Of a stretch of 26,423 nt of DNA, positions 1 to 8,092 are shown in pieces; position 1 is the stretch's first letter; every line of letters begins with the position of its first letter. Source of the DNA: an uncultured Bacteroidota bacterium. GTDB taxonomy: Bacteria; Bacteroidota; Rhodothermia; Rhodothermales; UBA10348. The notes beneath the pieces were generated by a model, which did not search any database, had not been told where the DNA came from, and saw nothing but the letters and a program-made list of their open reading frames with translations. The stretch lies in contig CALBJU010000398.1 of the NCBI GenBank assembly GCA_937893205.1, positions 1 to 26,423 on the forward strand, in the 5' to 3' direction. A program made the translations under genes and the position numbers.

Positions 1-1518
1 CGCGTGGACCAGAGCGAATTCAGAGAGGCGCCAGCCCTGACCGTGGCAGGTCGGAGCCGGGTTGACGCGAATCCGTTCCTCAGAGACGCGGTGAATGGGG
101 AAGCCTACCCGCGCAGTCGTGAGCGGCTACGCCCTCCTCCGGCGAGATTTGCGTCTCTTCCCGATTCCCTGATTGAGCGTCTCGTTAATCCGGGTTTGGA
201 AGCATTGCTTGCGCTCAGTGATCGAGATCCCATAGACCTTCCCGTAGACTCGTTTGCGCGTGGTATCACAGTCGATTTTGAGTCGCTTCTCGATCATGGT
301 CTCGCCCGAGCCGAAGAGCCCTACAAGGCGTTCCTTTCTCCGGCTTCGGGACCGCTGGTGGATGAGGATGGCGAATTCATCGCACAGCCTTACAAACTTC
401 GTTTTTCTCCAGACATCGTATATGGAGCAGCGGGGTATGATGCGCTTTACGGCGTCCAAGGTGTGACTCAATTGATGTTCAGCGATATGCTGGGAGATCA
501 TCGGTTTCTGATTGCCACTAACCTATTGTTGGACCTGCGAAATTCGGATTACCGGCTCGGCTACTATTACCTGCCTGATCGAGTAGGCTGGTCTGTTTCG
601 ATCTTTCATCTGTCAAGGCTGCTGGCCGACTTCGCCGATGTGGATCCGACCTACTACCGATATCGGCAATATGGAGCGAGCATCCAGGCTAGTTATCCCT
701 TCGACAAATTTCACCGCATTGATGTCGAACTCGGCATCGTGGGCGTAAATCAAGCCGATGTAACGGATGTGACACGTCCTTCAGTATCGCGTACGCTGCT
801 GGCCCCTCGCATCACGTATACGAAAGACAGCACAACGCCAGGGTACTTGTTTCCGACGGATGGATCGCGTCTCGCGGTTTCATTTTCGGGAGCGCCGACA
901 AGTTTTACGGACAAATCCATCCGGTTCGGAACGATCCTTTTCGATGCCCGCACATACAGCTCGTTTGCGAAGGGTCGGTACGCTTTCGCCACCCGACTTT
1001 CGGCAGGAACGTCATTTGGTCCTCATCAACAGGTGTTCTATTCCTCGGGTGTACAGAATTGGCTCAACCGAAATTTTGATGATTTGAACGGCTTTCCCAT
1101 CGAAGATGTATCTGATTTCGTTTTTGCTACGCCGGTGATGCCGTTGCGCGGGTTTGACATCAACGCAGCAAACGGCTCCAATTTCGGGCTGATCAATGCG
1201 GAATTTAGATTTCCCCTGGTGGCCGCATTACTTCCCGGACCGGTTCCGTTAATACCGTTCTACAATATCGAGGGGCAGGTTTTTGTCGATGTGGGCAACA
1301 TCTGGGGCGGCCGCTCCACGAGCGGCCGCGATGCGAGCGCTCTTCCTGGAGAGTCGGTCGGCGAGGGGCGCCGTGCCGAAGAACTCATGGTTGGGACGGG
1401 CTTCGGAATACGCACGCTGTTTCTGGGATATCCCGTTCGCCTGGACTTCGCCTGGCCATTTGACGGCGGCAAATTTGGCGATCGACACACCTACATCAGC
1501 GTCGGTCTCGATTTTTAG
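1..1518 (+). CDS. Outer-membrane surface-antigen (D15/Omp85-like) barrel protein, 5'-truncated by the window edge
   Basis: The reading frame is open from base 1, so the gene begins upstream and only its C-terminal 505 or so residues are seen; the GTG at position 4 is not a credible start. The visible part is rich in alternating aromatic and polar strands and ends in a terminal beta-strand closing with phenylalanine (TYISVGLDF), as expected of a BamA-recognised outer-membrane barrel. The block with RFSPDIVYGAAGYDALYGVQ and SDMLGDHRF, then a long barrel, resembles the C-terminal half of Bacteroidota proteins that join a TolB/PD40-type beta-propeller to a bacterial surface antigen domain (often annotated 'biopolymer transporter Tol'). 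The propeller would lie outside the window. The next gene, tig, is 172 bp downstream on the same strand. The barrel call is firm; substrate and function are unknown. Confidence 0.75.
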   Translation, partial: RVDQSEFREAPALTVAGRSRVDANPFLRDAVNGEAYPRSRERLRPPPARFASLPDSLIERLVNPGLEALLALSDRDPIDLPVDSFARGITVDFESLLDHGLARAEEPYKAFLSPASGPLVDEDGEFIAQPYKLRFSPDIVYGAAGYDALYGVQGVTQLMFSDMLGDHRFLIATNLLLDLRNSDYRLGYYYLPDRVGWSVSIFHLSRLLADFADVDPTYYRYRQYGASIQASYPFDKFHRIDVELGIVGVNQADVTDVTRPSVSRTLLAPRITYTKDSTTPGYLFPTDGSRLAVSFSGAPTSFTDKSIRFGTILFDARTYSSFAKGRYAFATRLSAGTSFGPHQQVFYSSGVQNWLNRNFDDLNGFPIEDVSDFVFATPVMPLRGFDINAANGSNFGLINAEFRFPLVAALLPGPVPLIPFYNIEGQVFVDVGNIWGGRSTSGRDASALPGESVGEGRRAEELMVGTGFGIRTLFLGYPVRLDFAWPFDGGKFGDRHTYISVGLDF

Positions 1519-1690
1519 GATCTCACCCGTTATCCTTCTTTGTGAAAAGCTGCCGAAACAGACTGAATAACGCCTGTACAATCGAACCACGAGGGCACTT
1601 TTCAGTTACCCGTTTGCTCTACCGGATTTCGCGCTCGCTTTAGAAGCGCATTTCATCAGGCAGACCCACCCACTCGAGACCCGCCTTACA

Positions 1691-2992
1691 ATGCAGACTG
1701 AGATCAAGAAGATTTCCGATGTCGAGTTCGAACTCGAGATCAATGCGGAAGCGGCCGATCTGGCCAAAGAATTTGAAGATGCGGTACGAACGCAACGTGC
1801 CCGTACTACGATGAAAGGATTCCGCCCGGGAAAAGTACCTGCCTCGGTGGTCAAAAAAGTGTACGGAAAAGCGCTGGCTTACGGAGTAGCCGAAGAAGCA
1901 GTACAGCGGACATTTCGGACAACCATTCTCGACACTAAAGACTACGATGTGATGGGTCAACCAACCATCACGGATCTGGAATACGAATACCAAGGAGATC
2001 TGAAAGCCGTCGTACGCTTCGGAGTTCGCCCCACCATCAAGCTGAAGAAGATCGCGAGGATCAAGATTTCGAAGCTCGTCCACCAGGTAGGCGAGGACGA
2101 TGTTGAGAAGGAGATAGCACATCTGCTCTCAGAACACGCAGATATCACTCCGGCCGAGGGCCCGGCGAAGAAAGATTCCTACGTGCTCGTGGATATGCAG
2201 CGACTCGAATTAAGGGGTGGAAAACCCGTTGAGGGCGACGTGCAGGAAGGCGTTCCATTTCTCCTGAGCGACGAGAACCTGGTGCCGGAGCTGAAAAAAG
2301 TGCTGACGGGAATGAAGGTCGGAGCTACCAAGAAGGTAAAATTTGCAGGATCTGAGAGCGAGGAGAAACGCCATTACGAGGTTACCCTCAGGGAAGTGAA
2401 GATTCGCGAGTTGCCCGAACTCGACGACGAAATGGTCAAAAAAGTGACCTACGATCGCGTTGAAAACGCCGAAACGCTACGCGAGCAGATCAGAGAGCAA
2501 CTCATCAGCGGTTGGGAACAGCGCAGCAAAGACAATTTCCAGTCAGATGTGATCCAAAAAATGATCGACCTGCATAAGTTCGACGTACCCTCGGCGGTCA
2601 TCGAAATGTATTTGGATGCGTACATCAGCGACATCAAATCCAAGAGCAAGGACAAAGAACTTCCCGACGGTTTTGACGAACCTGCCTTCAGGGAAACCAG
2701 GAAAAAAGACGCGGAAAACCAGGCGAGATGGATGTTCGTTCGAGACGCCCTTATCGATGAACATCGTTTTTCGGTATCAGAGAAAGACAGGACAGAACAT
2801 TTTGAAAAAATGGCGGCACAGGGAGGATTCAAAGCAGATATGATGAGATCATACTATGAATCGATGCCCGAATTGATGGATCAGTTGGATCAAGCTGTAC
2901 TGTCACAACAAATATTTGCCATGCTCGAGGAGACGATGAAGGTCACCGAGAAAGATAAAAAGGCGTACGAGAAGGAGATGAAGAAGGGCTGA
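1691..2992 (+). CDS. tig: Trigger factor, ribosome-associated chaperone
   Basis: The 433-residue product has the length and layout of trigger factor, the chaperone that docks at the ribosomal exit tunnel and shields nascent chains. The ribosome-binding signature GFRPGKVP lies at residues 43-50, inside an N-terminal domain of about 115 residues. A central segment (about 150-245, with DSYVLVDMQ and the HYEVTLREVKIRELPELDDE boundary) fits the FKBP-like prolyl isomerase domain. The rest is a long charged helical C-terminal chaperone domain ending in a lysine-rich tail. The ATG at 1691 gives the usual N-terminus; no Shine-Dalgarno is visible, as is common in Bacteroidota. clpP follows 172 bp downstream on the same strand, the classic tig-clpP order. 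Assignment is secure. Confidence 0.96.
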   Translation: MQTEIKKISDVEFELEINAEAADLAKEFEDAVRTQRARTTMKGFRPGKVPASVVKKVYGKALAYGVAEEAVQRTFRTTILDTKDYDVMGQPTITDLEYEYQGDLKAVVRFGVRPTIKLKKIARIKISKLVHQVGEDDVEKEIAHLLSEHADITPAEGPAKKDSYVLVDMQRLELRGGKPVEGDVQEGVPFLLSDENLVPELKKVLTGMKVGATKKVKFAGSESEEKRHYEVTLREVKIRELPELDDEMVKKVTYDRVENAETLREQIREQLISGWEQRSKDNFQSDVIQKMIDLHKFDVPSAVIEMYLDAYISDIKSKSKDKELPDGFDEPAFRETRKKDAENQARWMFVRDALIDEHRFSVSEKDRTEHFEKMAAQGGFKADMMRSYYESMPELMDQLDQAVLSQQIFAMLEETMKVTEKDKKAYEKEMKKG

Positions 2993-3087
2993 GGTCCAAC
3001 CATCGGATTTCGGCCCAGGACGACCTCCTTCGAAAATGGCCTCTTTTCAGGTTGCAGCTCTATCAATTTCCTCCTTAGTCTTTCGTG

Positions 3088-3113
3088 GAACCAGCCGATA
3101 ACAGGACTGGTTC
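3088..3113. promoter_or_regulatory. Inverted repeat upstream of clpP
   Basis: A perfect 7-bp inverted repeat (GAACCAG at 3088-3094, CTGGTTC at 3107-3113) with a 12-nt spacer lies in the tig-clpP gap, 51 bp before the first clpP ATG. It has no following T-run, so it is not a typical intrinsic terminator. It could be a protein-binding site or an mRNA hairpin controlling clpP separately from tig. Regulatory function is inferred only from position and symmetry. Confidence 0.3.
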
Positions 3114-3164
3114 GACAGCATAGTATCGCCTCCGGCACCCCCGAAACTTCAATCCAGCGCATCG

Positions 3165-3866
3165 ATGGTCGACGATTTTTTAAAGTTCTCCAAAAGCCTC
3201 AGCAGCACCTCGCTTCCTAGCAGCATCCACAGTGCGCCGTTTCAGGACGCTCCGATGGCGCAACTCGTACCTATGGTGGTCGAGCAATCGAGTCGCGGTG
3301 AGCGTGCATACGACATCTTCAGCAGACTGCTGAAAGAACGCATCATCATGTTGGGGACGCCCATCAATGATGCAGTGGCAAACCTCATGGTCGCCCAATT
3401 GCTCTACCTAGCCTCAGACGACCCTGAGAGAGATATAAATATCTATGTCAATTCTCCGGGTGGATCCATAGACAGTGGCCTGGCGATATACGACACCATG
3501 CAGTACATCACATGTGATGTGTCCACAATTTGTGTGGGACTCGCTGCGTCCATGGGTGCTGTTCTGCTGGCAGCCGGATCGAAGGACAAACGCGCCTCCC
3601 TTCCAAACTCGCGAATTATGGTGCACCAGCCCATGGGCGGAGCTCAGGGCCAAGCATCGGATATCGAAATCCAGGCGCGCGAGATCATGAAAATGAAGAA
3701 GAGCCTGTACGGCATTCTCGCACATCACACTGGACAAAAAGCGGAGAAAATCGAATCTGATGGAGACCGCGACTACTGGATGAGTGCGGCTGAGGCCAAA
3801 GATTACGGTCTCATTGATAACGTGCTCGTCCGCGCCACTTCCACCAAGAAGAAGAAGTCGGACTAG
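3165..3866 (+). CDS. clpP: ATP-dependent Clp protease proteolytic subunit
   Basis: This is the serine peptidase that forms the double-heptameric chamber of the Clp protease and degrades substrates fed by ClpX or ClpA/C. Numbered from the ATG at 3165, the catalytic triad is Ser129 (in GLAASMGA), His154 (in RIMVHQPMGG) and Asp203 (in GDRDYW). The 25- and 49-residue spacings match the E. coli enzyme exactly. The full frame is 233 residues, about 30 longer than usual. A second ATG at 3255 opens MAQLVPMVVEQSSRGERAYD, the family's normal beginning, so the extra N-terminal 30 residues are either a propeptide or untranslated. Neither ATG has a clear ribosome binding site. It follows tig on the same strand; the usual partner clpX is not downstream. 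The C-terminus is a short lysine tail. Confidence 0.96.
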   Translation: MVDDFLKFSKSLSSTSLPSSIHSAPFQDAPMAQLVPMVVEQSSRGERAYDIFSRLLKERIIMLGTPINDAVANLMVAQLLYLASDDPERDINIYVNSPGGSIDSGLAIYDTMQYITCDVSTICVGLAASMGAVLLAAGSKDKRASLPNSRIMVHQPMGGAQGQASDIEIQAREIMKMKKSLYGILAHHTGQKAEKIESDGDRDYWMSAAEAKDYGLIDNVLVRATSTKKKKSD

Positions 3867-3872
3867 GTCCCT

Positions 3873-4115
3873 TCAACGCGCTCCAGAACGGCAAAGAACG
3901 CGGGTGCCATCCATTCCCGGCATTCTTTGGTCCGAGAGCACCATGGCCACGTGTTCACCACGCACCTCCAGTTCATCCAACGCCTCCAGAGCCGAAGGAC
4001 CATCCGTGGATTGCAGAATTCGGTAATCCCGTCCGTAGTGACGCCTTAAATCACGCACAACAGCCTTCAGGACCTGAGGATCGTCGTCAACCGACAGAAT
4101 AATAGGTTTAGCCAT
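3873..4115 (-). pseudogene. Truncated response-regulator receiver domain (N-terminal stub)
   Basis: The 80-residue frame starts like a CheY-type receiver: an acidic cluster DDD at residues 10-12 after the first strand, and a phospho-acceptor region LSDQRMPGMDG with Asp62. Sequence resemblance stops at about residue 71, the last nine residues (VLCRSGAR and preceding) do not continue the fold, and the conserved Thr/Ser and Lys of the second half are absent. The N-terminus strongly recalls receivers fused to thioredoxin-reductase-like oxidoreductases, which begin with a similar 'VDDDPQVL...DLRRxYG' pattern; that link is from memory of the family. The frame ends 6 bp from the clpP stop on the opposite strand, so the rest of the gene was probably deleted or frameshifted. 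An intact stand-alone function is unlikely because a half receiver cannot fold or be phosphorylated normally. Confidence 0.65.
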
Positions 4116-4451
4116 TTGAAAATGCCGACAACAATTAGAAGTTGGACCGCCACAACATACCGCTCCGCCCTTTTTTTCGCACGATCTGGAGCCGCGTATT
4201 TTCAGGGGAAGAAGAAATCACATCACCGAGCGTCGATGAACCCGGAAGTAGAGACCAATAATCAATCCACAACCTGCGTCTGACCCACCAGTAACCAAGT
4301 TGCATGGCGCATCCTGAGTAATCGCGGTCCCTGGGGGTGAATTCCTTCGGCTTTCGGTCTGATGTGCCGGATGACAACCGGGATCCTGGCGTGCTTTCAG
4401 AGTGTGTTGACAGGCCCTAGATTGCCGCTCCAATCACGCCACTCACAGATC
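4116..4451. other. Gene-free stretch between the receiver stub and the aminotransferase gene
   Basis: These 336 bp separate two divergent genes and should contain the promoter of the class V aminotransferase. Short open frames on both strands have no recognisable family content. I could not find a convincing promoter, tRNA or terminator. Confidence 0.4.
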
Positions 4452-5591
4452 ATGATTGAATCTCTTGTAGATCGTTCGAAGTATCCCATTCTGGAGTCGA
4501 TGACCTACCTCAATCAGGCCTCCATCGGGCTCATCGGGCAGCCGGCGGTCGATGCAATGCATGCCTTTCTGGATGATTCAGCGCGACACGGAAACGTCCA
4601 CATGATCGATGTCGACGAGGTTCAATTTTTTGAATCCCTCCGCTCAGAAGCAGCAACGCTTTTCAATTGCTCGACGGAATGTGTGGCCATCACGGCGGGT
4701 GCCAGCGAAATACTTGGGCAACTCCCTTTTTTGATGGGTGAAGGGTCGGCTCGGGAAGTGGTGATGGTGGCGAGTGATTTTCCGGCTCTGACCAGACCGT
4801 GGGTCCTGGCCGTGCAACAAGGAAGGGGTACCATCCACTGGGTCTCGGATGTGGGGAACATCGATCTGACCGAGGCTCTTATCGACAGTATCACTGAACG
4901 AACTTCGGTCGTCGCCGTGAGCCAAGTTCAGTTTTCGACAGGGACGCTCCTCGATATCCCGCGCTTACGGGCTGCCTCCGCCCGTGTCGGCGCAGCGTTG
5001 ATTGTAGATGTGACACAGTCTGCCGGCACCTATGCTGCGGATTCGGCCCTCTGGCAGGCTGACGTCATCGTCTGCAGTGGATACAAATGGCTCGGTGGAC
5101 ACGGAGGCGTAGCCATATCGTATGTGACAGAACATCTCTACTCCGAAACGCCTGCTCTTGCTGGATGGATGGGTAGTCCCAATCCATTTCAATTTGATGC
5201 CAAAACGAGCGAATTCTCACAGTCGGCTCGCCGGTTCACGCTGTCCACCATGTCTTATGTCTCGCTCGTAGGACTTACGATATCGCTTCAGGAATTGGGG
5301 CGACTTTCGCCCGAAGAAAAGACGACTCATGCCGGAGGACTTGCAAACTATCTGGTTGAATCGCTTGGGGGCTCTGATTGGAGAACGTTTCGATCCCTGA
5401 CGGACCCCGGTGCTTCTACCCACATTGTACCGCTTGTCCATCCCGGACACTCGGCCGACCCTGTGGTAACTCACCTTCGTGAAGCGGGAATCTGCTGCAG
5501 CTCTCGGAACGGCCGCGTGCGCATATCCATCGCCCCCTACACAAATAGTGTCGACCTGGACCAACTCGTAGAAGTTCTGACGTCCAGTTAG
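4452..5591 (+). CDS. Aminotransferase class V-fold PLP-dependent enzyme
   Basis: This is a fold-type I PLP enzyme of the class V group, which includes SufS-like desulfurases, isopenicillin-N epimerase-like proteins and kynureninase. Starting at the ATG at 4452, the 379-residue protein shows the N-terminal YLNQASIGLIGQP segment, the cofactor-binding TAGASEILGQL region (81-91), Asp186 in VDVTQSAG, which should pair with the pyridine nitrogen, and Lys212 in SGYKWLGG as the Schiff-base lysine. The frame is open 30 codons upstream to 4362, but that part is arginine- and cysteine-rich and unlike the family, so I prefer 4452. The mobile cysteine loop typical of desulfurases is not evident, so desulfurase activity is doubtful and the substrate cannot be named. 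A GNAT gene follows 64 bp downstream on the same strand. Confidence 0.85.
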   Translation: MIESLVDRSKYPILESMTYLNQASIGLIGQPAVDAMHAFLDDSARHGNVHMIDVDEVQFFESLRSEAATLFNCSTECVAITAGASEILGQLPFLMGEGSAREVVMVASDFPALTRPWVLAVQQGRGTIHWVSDVGNIDLTEALIDSITERTSVVAVSQVQFSTGTLLDIPRLRAASARVGAALIVDVTQSAGTYAADSALWQADVIVCSGYKWLGGHGGVAISYVTEHLYSETPALAGWMGSPNPFQFDAKTSEFSQSARRFTLSTMSYVSLVGLTISLQELGRLSPEEKTTHAGGLANYLVESLGGSDWRTFRSLTDPGASTHIVPLVHPGHSADPVVTHLREAGICCSSRNGRVRISIAPYTNSVDLDQLVEVLTSS

Positions 5592-5655
5592 AAACAATCA
5601 CGTCCGACGGAATTACGGCTACCTACCTCTCCCATCACCCAACGCTTTCCTGTAC

Positions 5656-6237
5656 ATGCTGAACCCTGTGACATTGGAGGGCGATTACGTTCGTCTTGAG
5701 CCGCTCACCTCGGATCATCTAAACGCCTTCTGCGAGGTTGGACTCGATCCCTGCTTGTGGACCTGGATCACGCACCCTGTTCGAAATCGGGAAGACTTCG
5801 CCGCTTACATAGATTCCGCGTTGAAGGGCCAGGAGCAGGGTGACATGCTTCCGTTTGCGACTATCGAGCGATCTTCTGGAACGGTTGTGGGCTGCACGAG
5901 ATACGGGTCTATCAGCGTGTCACACAAAAGGTTAGAGATCGGATGGACGTGGATAGCACCTCCCTGGCAGCGAACGGCCTTGAATACGGAAGCCAAGATT
6001 CTGATGCTGCGCCACGCCTTTGATACCCTTGGATGCAATCGAGTGGAATGGAAGACGGATGCCCTAAACGAACGCTCTCGTGGTGCCATCCTCAGGCTCG
6101 GTGCGAAAGCAGAAGGAATTCATCGCAGTCATATGCAGGCAGAGGATGGTCGGCTCAGGGACACGGCATATTTCAGCATGATTCGGAGTGAGTGGCCAGA
6201 AGCAGAAAAACGTCTTTTAGCGAGGTTATCACGGTAG
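5656..6237 (+). CDS. GNAT-family N-acetyltransferase (RimJ/RimL-like)
   Basis: The 193-residue protein matches the Acetyltransf_3 pattern: it begins LEGDYVRLEPLTSDHLNAF, has a central beta-sheet with VVGCTRYGSIS and LEIGWTWIAPPWQRTALNTE, where related proteins bind acetyl-CoA, and ends with a helix followed by RVEWKTDALNERSRGAILRLG and GAKAEGIHRSHM, typical of RimJ/RimL relatives. Such enzymes transfer acetyl groups from acetyl-CoA to N-terminal amines of proteins or to small-molecule amines; this acceptor is unknown. The start codon at 5656 places the family N-terminus correctly. It lies 64 bp after the class V aminotransferase on the same strand, and the two may be co-transcribed. Confidence 0.88.
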   Translation: MLNPVTLEGDYVRLEPLTSDHLNAFCEVGLDPCLWTWITHPVRNREDFAAYIDSALKGQEQGDMLPFATIERSSGTVVGCTRYGSISVSHKRLEIGWTWIAPPWQRTALNTEAKILMLRHAFDTLGCNRVEWKTDALNERSRGAILRLGAKAEGIHRSHMQAEDGRLRDTAYFSMIRSEWPEAEKRLLARLSR

Positions 6238-6300
6238 CGGTATACGTGATCTCCCCGTGAGGTATGTCACTACCCACGATCTGTATCTTGGAGTCTTGAA

Positions 6301-6315
6301 CAAAGGGAGCCACTC
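6301..6315 (+). promoter_or_regulatory. Shine-Dalgarno-like site before the DM13 gene
   Basis: An AAAGGGAG purine run ends about 7 nt before the ATG at 6316. It is one of the few clear Shine-Dalgarno-like sites in this window, where most starts lack one, and it supports 6316 as the start. Confidence 0.5.
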
Positions 6316-6759
6316 ATGTCCAGAACCATTTCGTTTATTTTCGTGATTTGCCTGAGCATCGCAGGATGTAGCGACGAATCCATGATGTCCGCACCTGAAA
6401 TAGAGTCCGACACGGGTGACGTTGAAAATACGGCCACCTTTCGCCGAGGCTCGTTCGAAGCCACGCCAGGAATTGGCAAAACGGCGGCGGGAATAGCTAC
6501 TCTGAACACACTGGAGAGCGGCGGATTGCAGGTAGAGTTTTCCAGCGACTTTTCGGTCACTGATGGTCCGGGCCTCTTCGTCCTTCTTTCGAATGCTGAA
6601 TTTCCAACGGATGATGCCGTAAACCTGGGTGCTTTCATTAACCCCACTGGCGCGTAGTTCTATGATGTGCCCGACTCGATTTCGCTAGATGACTTCGAAT
6701 TCGTCCTTGTGCACTGCGTGCCGTTTCAAGTTACTTTCGCCTACGCAGAACTGAAGTAA
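6316..6759 (+). pseudogene. DM13-domain lipoprotein interrupted by an in-frame TAG
   Basis: The first 113 codons encode a lipoprotein signal peptide with lipobox IAGC near residue 18, a linker, and the first half of a DM13 domain (SSDFSVTDGPGLFVLLSN). Codon 114 is TAG (6655-6657). The same frame then continues without shift for 33 codons, FYDVPDSISLDDFEFVLVHC followed by VPFQVTFAYAELK, to TAA at 6757. That is exactly the missing C-terminal part of DM13, including its conserved Cys (HCVPF) and the closing F-x-Y-A-x-L motif. Family members commonly have Gln here (GAQ-x-YDVP), so a single CAG-to-TAG change explains the stop. DM13 is a proposed redox or electron-transfer domain in surface proteins. 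The gene is either a recent nonsense pseudogene, a read-through gene, or an assembly error; without the second half the domain should not fold. Confidence 0.8.
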
Positions 6760-6877
6760 ATCAACTTTCGATTGCCGCTTGCGTCACCGGGTTTCTGACC
6801 TGCAAATCGTGACTTTGGCCACATAACAGGGCAAAGATTCCTCAGTATGCTTGTTTCGACTCTCGCTCACAGTCAAA

Positions 6878-7507
6878 ATGCGCTATACACACTTCCTCAC
6901 AACCTGCCTTCTGGCCGCGCTTTGTGCGCCCGCCTATTCCCAGATCAATCCTGATCTGGTTGGGTCCTGCGAGATCGGCCAGGCCGAAGCCTATCTTGAT
7001 ATCGGTAACGTCCGGGCACGTCTTTTCAACTCCGGCAATCTTTTCTGGCGCGGAAGTCCCCATGTTTATAGGATTCCAATAGATGGAAAATCGAACGCAA
7101 TATTTGTCGATGATTTCTGGTTTGGCGGGATGGTCGACGGTGATTTGAGGGTCGCGGGGGGAGTGTATGGACCGTGGGAATTTTGGCCCGGTCCCATCCC
7201 GGAAGATGGGTTCCCCCCATCGGACTGCTCACCGTTCGACAAGTTTTGGACGATTGAAGCGGATGAAGACCTGCTCTCATCGCGCCACACCGACTACCCC
7301 TCGCCGTCCGTTGTTGACTGGCCCGTTGAACTGGGAGCCAGGTACCTCGAATTGGATGACATGGTGGTACTGGGAGCATCCGAAGACATGCCGCCCATTC
7401 CTGACGCGAACATTTCACTCTATCGGGGAAGCGAAGCTATTGGGCCGACAGCCTCAAGCCTGGCGAAATTCTTGATCTCCAATTTGGCGGAGTCCGCGAG
7501 AGCGTAG
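6878..7507 (+). pseudogene. Secreted protein, apparent N-terminal remnant of a large exported protein
   Basis: The ATG at 6878 opens a clean signal peptide (MRYTHFLTTCLLAALCAPAYSQ, written here only by its ends: MRYTHF to AYSQ), followed by a domain with CEIGQAEAYLDIGNVRARLF, NLFWRGSPHVYRIP, FVDDFWFGGMVDGDLR and GPWEFWPGPI. I associate this pattern with the N-terminus of large Rhodothermales/Balneolales secreted proteins, several hundred to over a thousand residues long, that end in a type IX sorting domain. Here the frame ends after 209 residues. The final 25 or so residues look unlike the rest, while another frame nearby reads SYWADSLKPGEILDLQFGG before its own stop at about 7520, suggesting a frameshift followed by deletion. 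A TTG at 6851 could extend the frame but would spoil the signal peptide. A short functional secreted protein remains possible. Confidence 0.55.
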
Positions 7508-7558
7508 TATGCCCGTGATCCAAGGCGTGATCAGGTCAGTGAACTGGTGGACTGCCCG

Positions 7559-8038
7559 CTATTCTTGACTATCCAGGGGTGAAAAGAGCTGGATGATGTT
7601 TCCGTCGGGGTCGTGGATCTGGATCAGGCGCTGGCTAAGCTCTTGAAAGTCGAGCGCGCGCGGCCGCTCACCAGTGGCCTGTTCCACCCTGTCAGCGACG
7701 ATTCGGACATCTTGAATGTAAAATCCAACTTTCCGGATCCCTTTCGAGCGGCTCGAATCTGCATCGCGAGCATCTCGAATGATCTCGACCACCAGCCAGT
7801 TATTGCCCAGATTTTCTATTTGCCACGAATCATCCTCAGCTCGGGAGCCACCCAGTTGATTCAGTCCGAATGCTTCACTGTACCACTCGACAGACCGTTC
7901 GACATTTTCCACGCTCACCGCGAAATATTGTGGGGCCAGAGCTCCTCGAATCCAAGCTTCAGAAGAATCCTGCGCTTTCACAGTCACGCTCGACGTGACA
8001 ACCACTATGAAGACCAGCACCCGGAGGGGAAATCGCAT
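7559..8038 (-). CDS. Exported VOC (glyoxalase/bleomycin-resistance) superfamily protein
   Basis: The 159-residue product has an N-terminal signal sequence (MRFPLRVLVFIVVVTSSVTV, cleaved probably after KAQ) followed by a single VOC module. The module shows PQYFAVSVENVERSVEWYSEAFGL (given as PQYFAVSV and VERSVEWYSEAFGL), IENLGNNWLVVEII, VGFYIQDV and the C-terminal HDPDGNIIQLFSP. In VOC metalloenzymes the last motif supplies a Glu ligand; here the equivalent position is Gln (NIIQLF), so classical glyoxalase metal chemistry is uncertain. VOC proteins bind, isomerise or cleave small molecules, usually in the cytoplasm, so export is a little unusual. The CBS-pair gene lies 54 bp upstream on the same strand and could be co-transcribed. 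Confidence 0.85.
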   Translation of the reverse strand: MRFPLRVLVFIVVVTSSVTVKAQDSSEAWIRGALAPQYFAVSVENVERSVEWYSEAFGLNQLGGSRAEDDSWQIENLGNNWLVVEIIRDARDADSSRSKGIRKVGFYIQDVRIVADRVEQATGERPRALDFQELSQRLIQIHDPDGNIIQLFSPLDSQE

Positions 8039-8092
8039 TGAAGCACCGCAATTTAAATCGACGTATTCGTGATGGTCTTCCGGTGCCAGACG

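Noticed and set aside
1519..1690. Possible tRNA gene upstream of tig, as in some bacteria
   Set aside because: No cloverleaf pairing could be found; only a 5-bp GCGCT/AGCGC repeat is present.
3105..3125. tRNA-like T-loop motif GGTTCGAC in the tig-clpP gap
   Set aside because: No matching acceptor, D or anticodon stems around it; the bases are explained by the inverted repeat.
4135..4433. Minus-strand short frames in the gap before the aminotransferase
   Set aside because: No recognisable domain; tryptophan- and arginine-rich sequence without a start signal.
4452..5591. Calling the class V enzyme a SufS cysteine desulfurase
   Set aside because: The PLP lysine is clear but I could not see the catalytic cysteine loop motif; the genuine desulfurase is at 16456-17601.
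6229..6260. TCACGG/CCGTGA inverted repeat after the first GNAT gene as a terminator
   Set aside because: Only 6 bp with a 20-nt loop and no T-run; too weak.
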